A stretch of 64,000 nucleotides of DNA, taken from Dimorphilus gyrociliatus (taxonomy: Eukaryota; Annelida; Polychaeta; Dinophilidae). The translations under genes were made by a program, and so were the position numbers. Each line of letters begins with the position of its first letter. Position 1 is the stretch's first letter. The notes beneath the pieces are model-generated. The model did not search any database, was not told where the DNA came from, and was given only the letters and a program-made list of their open reading frames with translations. Below are positions 59,589 through 64,000 of this stretch, one piece after another. Where the stretch lies: contig CAJFCJ010000001.1 in the NCBI GenBank assembly GCA_904063045.1, forward strand, positions 1,309,501 to 1,373,500, written 5' to 3'.

Positions 59589-62500
59589 ATGGATGATGAT
59601 GTGGAAGACAATAATATTCTCTATGATCTGACTGTACACCATGAATGGACGCAGGAAAATGAGGGAGTTGTAAGTAAAATTATAGTTGAAGAAAACTATG
59701 TTATCATAACTTCTAACTATACATAACTATCTAACACTGATAACTTTTTATGAGCGATAATAAGGTATTTTCAATTTTTTAGAATAAGCAACAGAAAGAA
59801 AAATCTTCAATTGAATGTATACAAAGAGCTGGAACGTTGAATACATTATCTAGTAAATTTTAGAATTTTAATTCAATCAATAACTAATAAAGCAATTGTA
59901 TTTGTTAGATGTTACTTGGACTGCTTTAAGAAGTGTCGGAGTAAAAACAAGGTAAAGAACAATTGATTTTAAATTTTTTTTAATAAATTTCAAACCTACA
60001 GGTTAGATAGAATTTCTCAGTTATCTGAAAAATTCGTTGATTTGATTCAATCACAAATCCCATGGAGAATCGTCACAAACAAGTAATAAGTATAATTGCT
60101 TTATTTTATCGTAAACTACAGTTGCTTTATTCCAGAGATGGAGAGCTGTTAGCTATCCTTCAAGATCAATTCATTGAAATTCGCGATAGAGAAGAAGACT
60201 ATAGTACTGTACAAATGAAATTTGATGTTGGATCTGACACAAATCCCCATTGGCGGTCGATTGCGTTTGATGATGATAATGAACTAATTGCTTACGCAGA
60301 TAGTTGTGGGAATGTTATTATATACGAGTTAAGCGGAACCGAAATATGTAAAATTCCAGGGGTAATGTTTAAAGAAAAAAAAATGTATTGAATTGTATAA
60401 AACTACATTGTTTCTTTCCTCTCTTTGATTAGTCATACTGTCCAATGGGTAATGATTATAGTAAAGCTGTATGTGCTCTAATTTTTGTGGATGCTAAGAA
60501 ATTAAAGAAAAGGAATATATTAAAACGGCTCATGGTAATCACATATCGAGGCATATTAAAATGCTATAATATTCTGTAAGGTTTCACTTATATTCTTTTA
60601 TTTACATCAAATTATTAAGAAAATATTTACTCAATCTAGAAATGATGGAACAGCTGAATTCTCTCATGAATTTAGCTTTTGTCCTTATTACCAACACGGA
60701 GTTTCAGGTGTTGTTTACGTCCCTAAATATGACTTGCTGTTAATGGGTGGGACGATCTTCGGTACGGCTCCAATTTGTCCAACTTCTACTGATATTGGCC
60801 TTTCTGCTTGGAGAATGCTATCAGATCAGCCATATTATAAACTTGTGACTAACTACGACGACGACGTAAAATCGGTTTGTTATCTTCCATATTATAATAA
60901 TGTTGTATAATAATCTTTATTAAAAATTTGTAGATGAAGCATAAAGAAGCTTGGAGAAGACTGAAATCTTATACATTTTCTTACAAGACAACTGATATTG
61001 GTATATTTAAATTTGCATTAACTGAGAATGGTCAAAAGTTAGCCGCGATTCATAATTGCGGATCAATGTCTGTTTGGGATGTACCCTCCTTAAGATTAAG
61101 AGTCTATCAACCTGAAAAGGAGCAACCGCTATTTAACCAAATGAATCAAGAGAAATCGGATAACCCAAAATTTCGTAAAACAATGAAAGAATTTCTACAA
61201 GCTTACTTTCTTAATGATATTAACTGGTGGAACGATAATTCAATTATTTTGTCAAGAGGCACTGGTAATCTTACCATTATTGATGAAAAAATTATGTCGA
61301 ATATAATGGGTGATTCTCCTCAGTGGTTTGAACCATCACCCCGATTATCTCTTGCTAAAAATGGAAGTGTTGTAATATTAGAATGTGAGAGAAAACTTCA
61401 AAAACGTCGATTAGAAGATGTAAGCGATTACGACGACTCGGACGATGAAGATTATTCTATCCTACGTAAAAGTAGTAGAATGTTGACCAAAGCACTATAT
61501 TCTCTAACGGAAAAGGAACAGTATAGATCGGCTAGAAAAAAACCAAAAATTACCGGTAAAATATATAGGTTGGTTAGTCTGTCGTCCACAACACCTGAAG
61601 AATTATATTCAAGAAAGATTGATCTCGAAGAATACGGAGAAGCTATTATCCTCGCGCAAAATTATCATTTAGATACTGATCTAGTATATCAGACACAATG
61701 GAAAAAGAGTCAGGCTAATATTCACGCCATCAAAGATTATCTAAGTAAAGTTAAGAATAGAAGTTGGGTATTGAATGAATGCATTAATAGGGTGCCAGAT
61801 GATATTGATGCTGCGAGAGAATTACTCGAATTCGGTTTAGGTGGGACTGATATTGAAACTTTGGTTAGGCTACAAGATGTCAATGACGGAAAATTTACTA
61901 CATATAATCCAGCCGATGATACTGAAAATGACGATGATAACGATGCAATTAGAGAAAGGAAGATGAATCTAGCAAAAACTATAAACTTTTCAAATATATC
62001 TGAAGACGGAAAGGAAATATGTAAAGTTAGACTATTGCTCCTTCAATATTTAGATAGATTGAAAACCTACGAAGATATTCTTGGAGGAGTGTACTTTTCT
62101 GCCGAACGATACGAAGCCGATGTGTATAAAAAGTTTCGACGTGAAAATATTGTTAAAGCTACACTAGATTTTACAAGAGCTGGAAATTGGACTGCAGTTG
62201 ATATAATGTTTAGCTATTATGGCGAACAGTTGATAGAGCATAAATTGCCGATATTAAGTAATTTTCCCGAAACCCTATCGCCATCTTCCTATAGATCTAT
62301 ATTGCCTGAATGTTCTATGGAAATTGAAGAGAACGCTGACGATCTAGATTATGAAAATAATTGGAGATTAAGCGATTGGTGCGAAGAAGATTTTTGTAAA
62401 AAATACGTTCAAGAGAATAAGGAGTGTAACTTGGACATTTTATACTTGAAAAGCGATCTAGATCGCTTTAGGGGTAATGATCTAAGTGAAGATAAAATAA

Positions 62501-64000
62501 GCGAATGGTATTTATTTAGAGCTAAACAAATTGAAAGTTTATCGAATAGAGTCGATTACGCAATTGAATTATTAATATTTGGTATGGAAAATAACGTTAA
62601 AAACCTAGACCAATTGAAAGAAAGTTTATTAACTTTGGAATTATTGGTTTACGAATGTCAAGTTGCTGATAATATGAATTTAGAAGAATTAAATAAATTA
62701 AATGAACTTGAAAAGATTAAATTAATGATGTCAACGGTAAGTAATTAAAAGAAATAATATTGTTTTTAATAAGAATAATAATTAACAGTCTCCGGAGGAA
62801 ATGTTTGCTAAAAATACATTTAGATGGCTTTTACCATTCCTCGAACGTTCTGAAAATAGCGATCATCTATTAAAAGAATATCTTATTGAATTGGCAAAGG
62901 AAAATCTAAAATTATGCTCAATTATTTTTCAACATAGTAAATATGAAATGGAGCAGAGAGTTATTACTAATGAAGAAATATTAATCGAATCGGCAGTGAA
63001 TTGTATTTATTCGTGTCAAAGGTTCATTTGTATATATGTAATATATATATATGTATAGATATATTCTAAAACGTTTCCCTTCTTTTCTATCAAACAGAAA
63101 TGATCAATTGAATGTTTGCTTTGAAATATTAGAATGTTTGTCAGAGAAGAGAGCCGGGTTGGTTTTGTTTTCTTTATTAAAATATGTTTGCAATGGATTT
63201 TTTAAATATTAAAATTTGTATTAAATTTCAAAGGTCATCGGCAATCATTAATGAACTCCATAATCGAGTTGATGAATTGGAAATTTGTTTAAGGTACGAT
63301 AAATAATAAATTAATTTTCCTTAATTCATTCATTTTATGTTTATAGTGCTGCTGAAATATTAGAGAAAATTGAATATCCCTGCATTATCTCATTCATAAG
63401 GGATACAATGAAAAATGAAGATGCATCTAAAAAATTCTTTAGAGATTTACTACATTCAATAACAAATAGGTCAGTTTATAATTTTATTTCTAAATATATC
63501 GTTTAGATTTTCTTTACCCCCTTTTTTATTTTGTTTTTATTTAGAATACCTAAATTAGAGGCTCCTCAATTGATTATCCTCTACAATCATCTAAAATCTA
63601 TACGTTCTCAAACATTCTCATTATTTAAGGAAAATGAATTAGTTGAAGTTTGTAAATTAATAATTATTGTAATTTTAAATTAATTCTATTCTTTTTTTTA
63701 AATAGTTGTTTGTCAAACAACTCTTATTGTCTAGCGATCAGAGGTATATAGATATCGCTAGTCGAATGATGGAACGCTCCTTAGTTGAATCATCAACTAG
63801 AATTCCGGATAGAGATTTCGGAAGGAAAGTCGATTATAAAACTGGAGTTGAAATAGTTGTTGAAGCTTCTAAAGAATATTTTGATGCAGCCGCCGGTATT
63901 GCAGATTCGAATATGGAACTTGCAAAGTAGTATTTAACAGCAAATAGTTTACTGTATAAATAGATATTTACTGATATTTTATGTAAATTATTTCAGGAGT
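59589..64000 (+). CDS. NBAS: NBAS, subunit of the NRZ/Syntaxin-18 tethering complex (5' half; continues off the window)
   Basis: Golgi-to-ER retrograde tethering factor; NBAS also has a role with UPF1 in mRNA decay. About 1160 residues of a family near 2370. Exons: 59589-59669, 59783-59852, 59909-59951, 60002-60082, 60136-60361, 60433-60575, 60640-60874, 60934-62736, 62789-63021, 63098-63157, 63234-63293, 63347-63469, 63545-63647, 63706-63926, 63997-64000. The N-terminus ILYDLTVHHEW matches ILYDLLVNTEW of vertebrate NBAS. The beta-propeller follows. The 1.8-kb exon holds YRLVSLSSTTPEELYSRKI, RSWVLNECINRVP and ILSNFPETLSPSSY, leading into the Sec39 region. DWCEED and FQHSKYEMEQ continue the match. 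Several donors have T at +3. Confidence 0.95.

Noticed and set aside
1-64000. CRISPR array, operon structure or prokaryotic insertion sequence
   Set aside because: Spliceosomal introns, single-gene promoters and an animal gene set throughout; repeats are simple microsatellites without spacer structure.

Overview
This is a eukaryotic, animal-type window. It is AT-rich, holds 18 intron-bearing or single-exon protein genes on both strands, and is full of (AT)n, (TC)n and (GA)n microsatellites. Introns are mostly 45-350 nt and intergenic gaps are often below 400 bp, so the genome is compact. The gene set (ALKBH8, AMDHD1, ANKRD29, TMEM170, NBAS, UCKL1, R7-RGS, DAGL, PHKA) is broadly metazoan. The high AT content, small introns and retention of genes that many insects lack fit a small-genome invertebrate, perhaps a lophotrochozoan such as an annelid. 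That placement is inference; the sequence alone does not name the species.

Layout. 1-3471 (-): 5' part of phosphorylase kinase alpha (PHKA). 3472-9475: about 6 kb without a recognisable gene. 9476-11184 (+): SLC18B1-like MFS transporter. 11356-18725 (-): diacylglycerol lipase (DAGL) with a 2.7-kb first intron. 19135-21703 (+): CCT1/TCP1, divergent from DAGL. 21960-22978 (+): ANKRD29-like ankyrin protein. 23061-25380 (-): PRMT9. 25910-27365 (+): two tandem fatty-acid-binding-protein genes. 27708-27989 (-): TIMM10. 27990-30537: no recognised gene. 30538-39850 (-): R7-family RGS protein with a 4-kb first intron. 42214-44167 (+): CTNNBL1. 44408-44873 (-): TMEM170. 45209-46056 (+): BCL-2 family. 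47143-48135 (-): Rieske protein UQCRFS1. 48871-50630 (-): imidazolonepropionase AMDHD1. 52119-54509 (-): UCKL1. 54818-56884 (-): ALKBH8. 57153-58433 (+): MRPL3. 58574-59312 (-): broken mariner-like transposase. 59589-64000 (+): 5' half of NBAS.

I rebuilt each gene by joining exons at GT/AG sites so that the phases agree and the protein matches the family from end to end. Every model closes to a whole number of codons. The genes do not form one pathway. They are a mix of housekeeping functions (chaperonin, mitochondrial import and respiration, mitoribosome, splicing, tRNA wobble modification, pyrimidine salvage, histidine breakdown, Golgi-ER transport) and neuronal or signalling functions (R7-RGS, endocannabinoid synthesis by DAGL, glycogen control by PHKA). 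Several divergent pairs share short intergenic promoters: DAGL/CCT1, TMEM170/BCL-2 and ALKBH8/MRPL3.

The most interesting observations are: a pair of homologous PHKA exons of identical length (145 nt) and phase that look mutually exclusive; unusually frequent 5' splice sites with T at +3; a 53-bp-arm inverted repeat downstream of UCKL1; FABP paralogues in which the usual ligand-binding Arg is Lys; and a BCL-2 protein whose BH1 core glycine is Glu.
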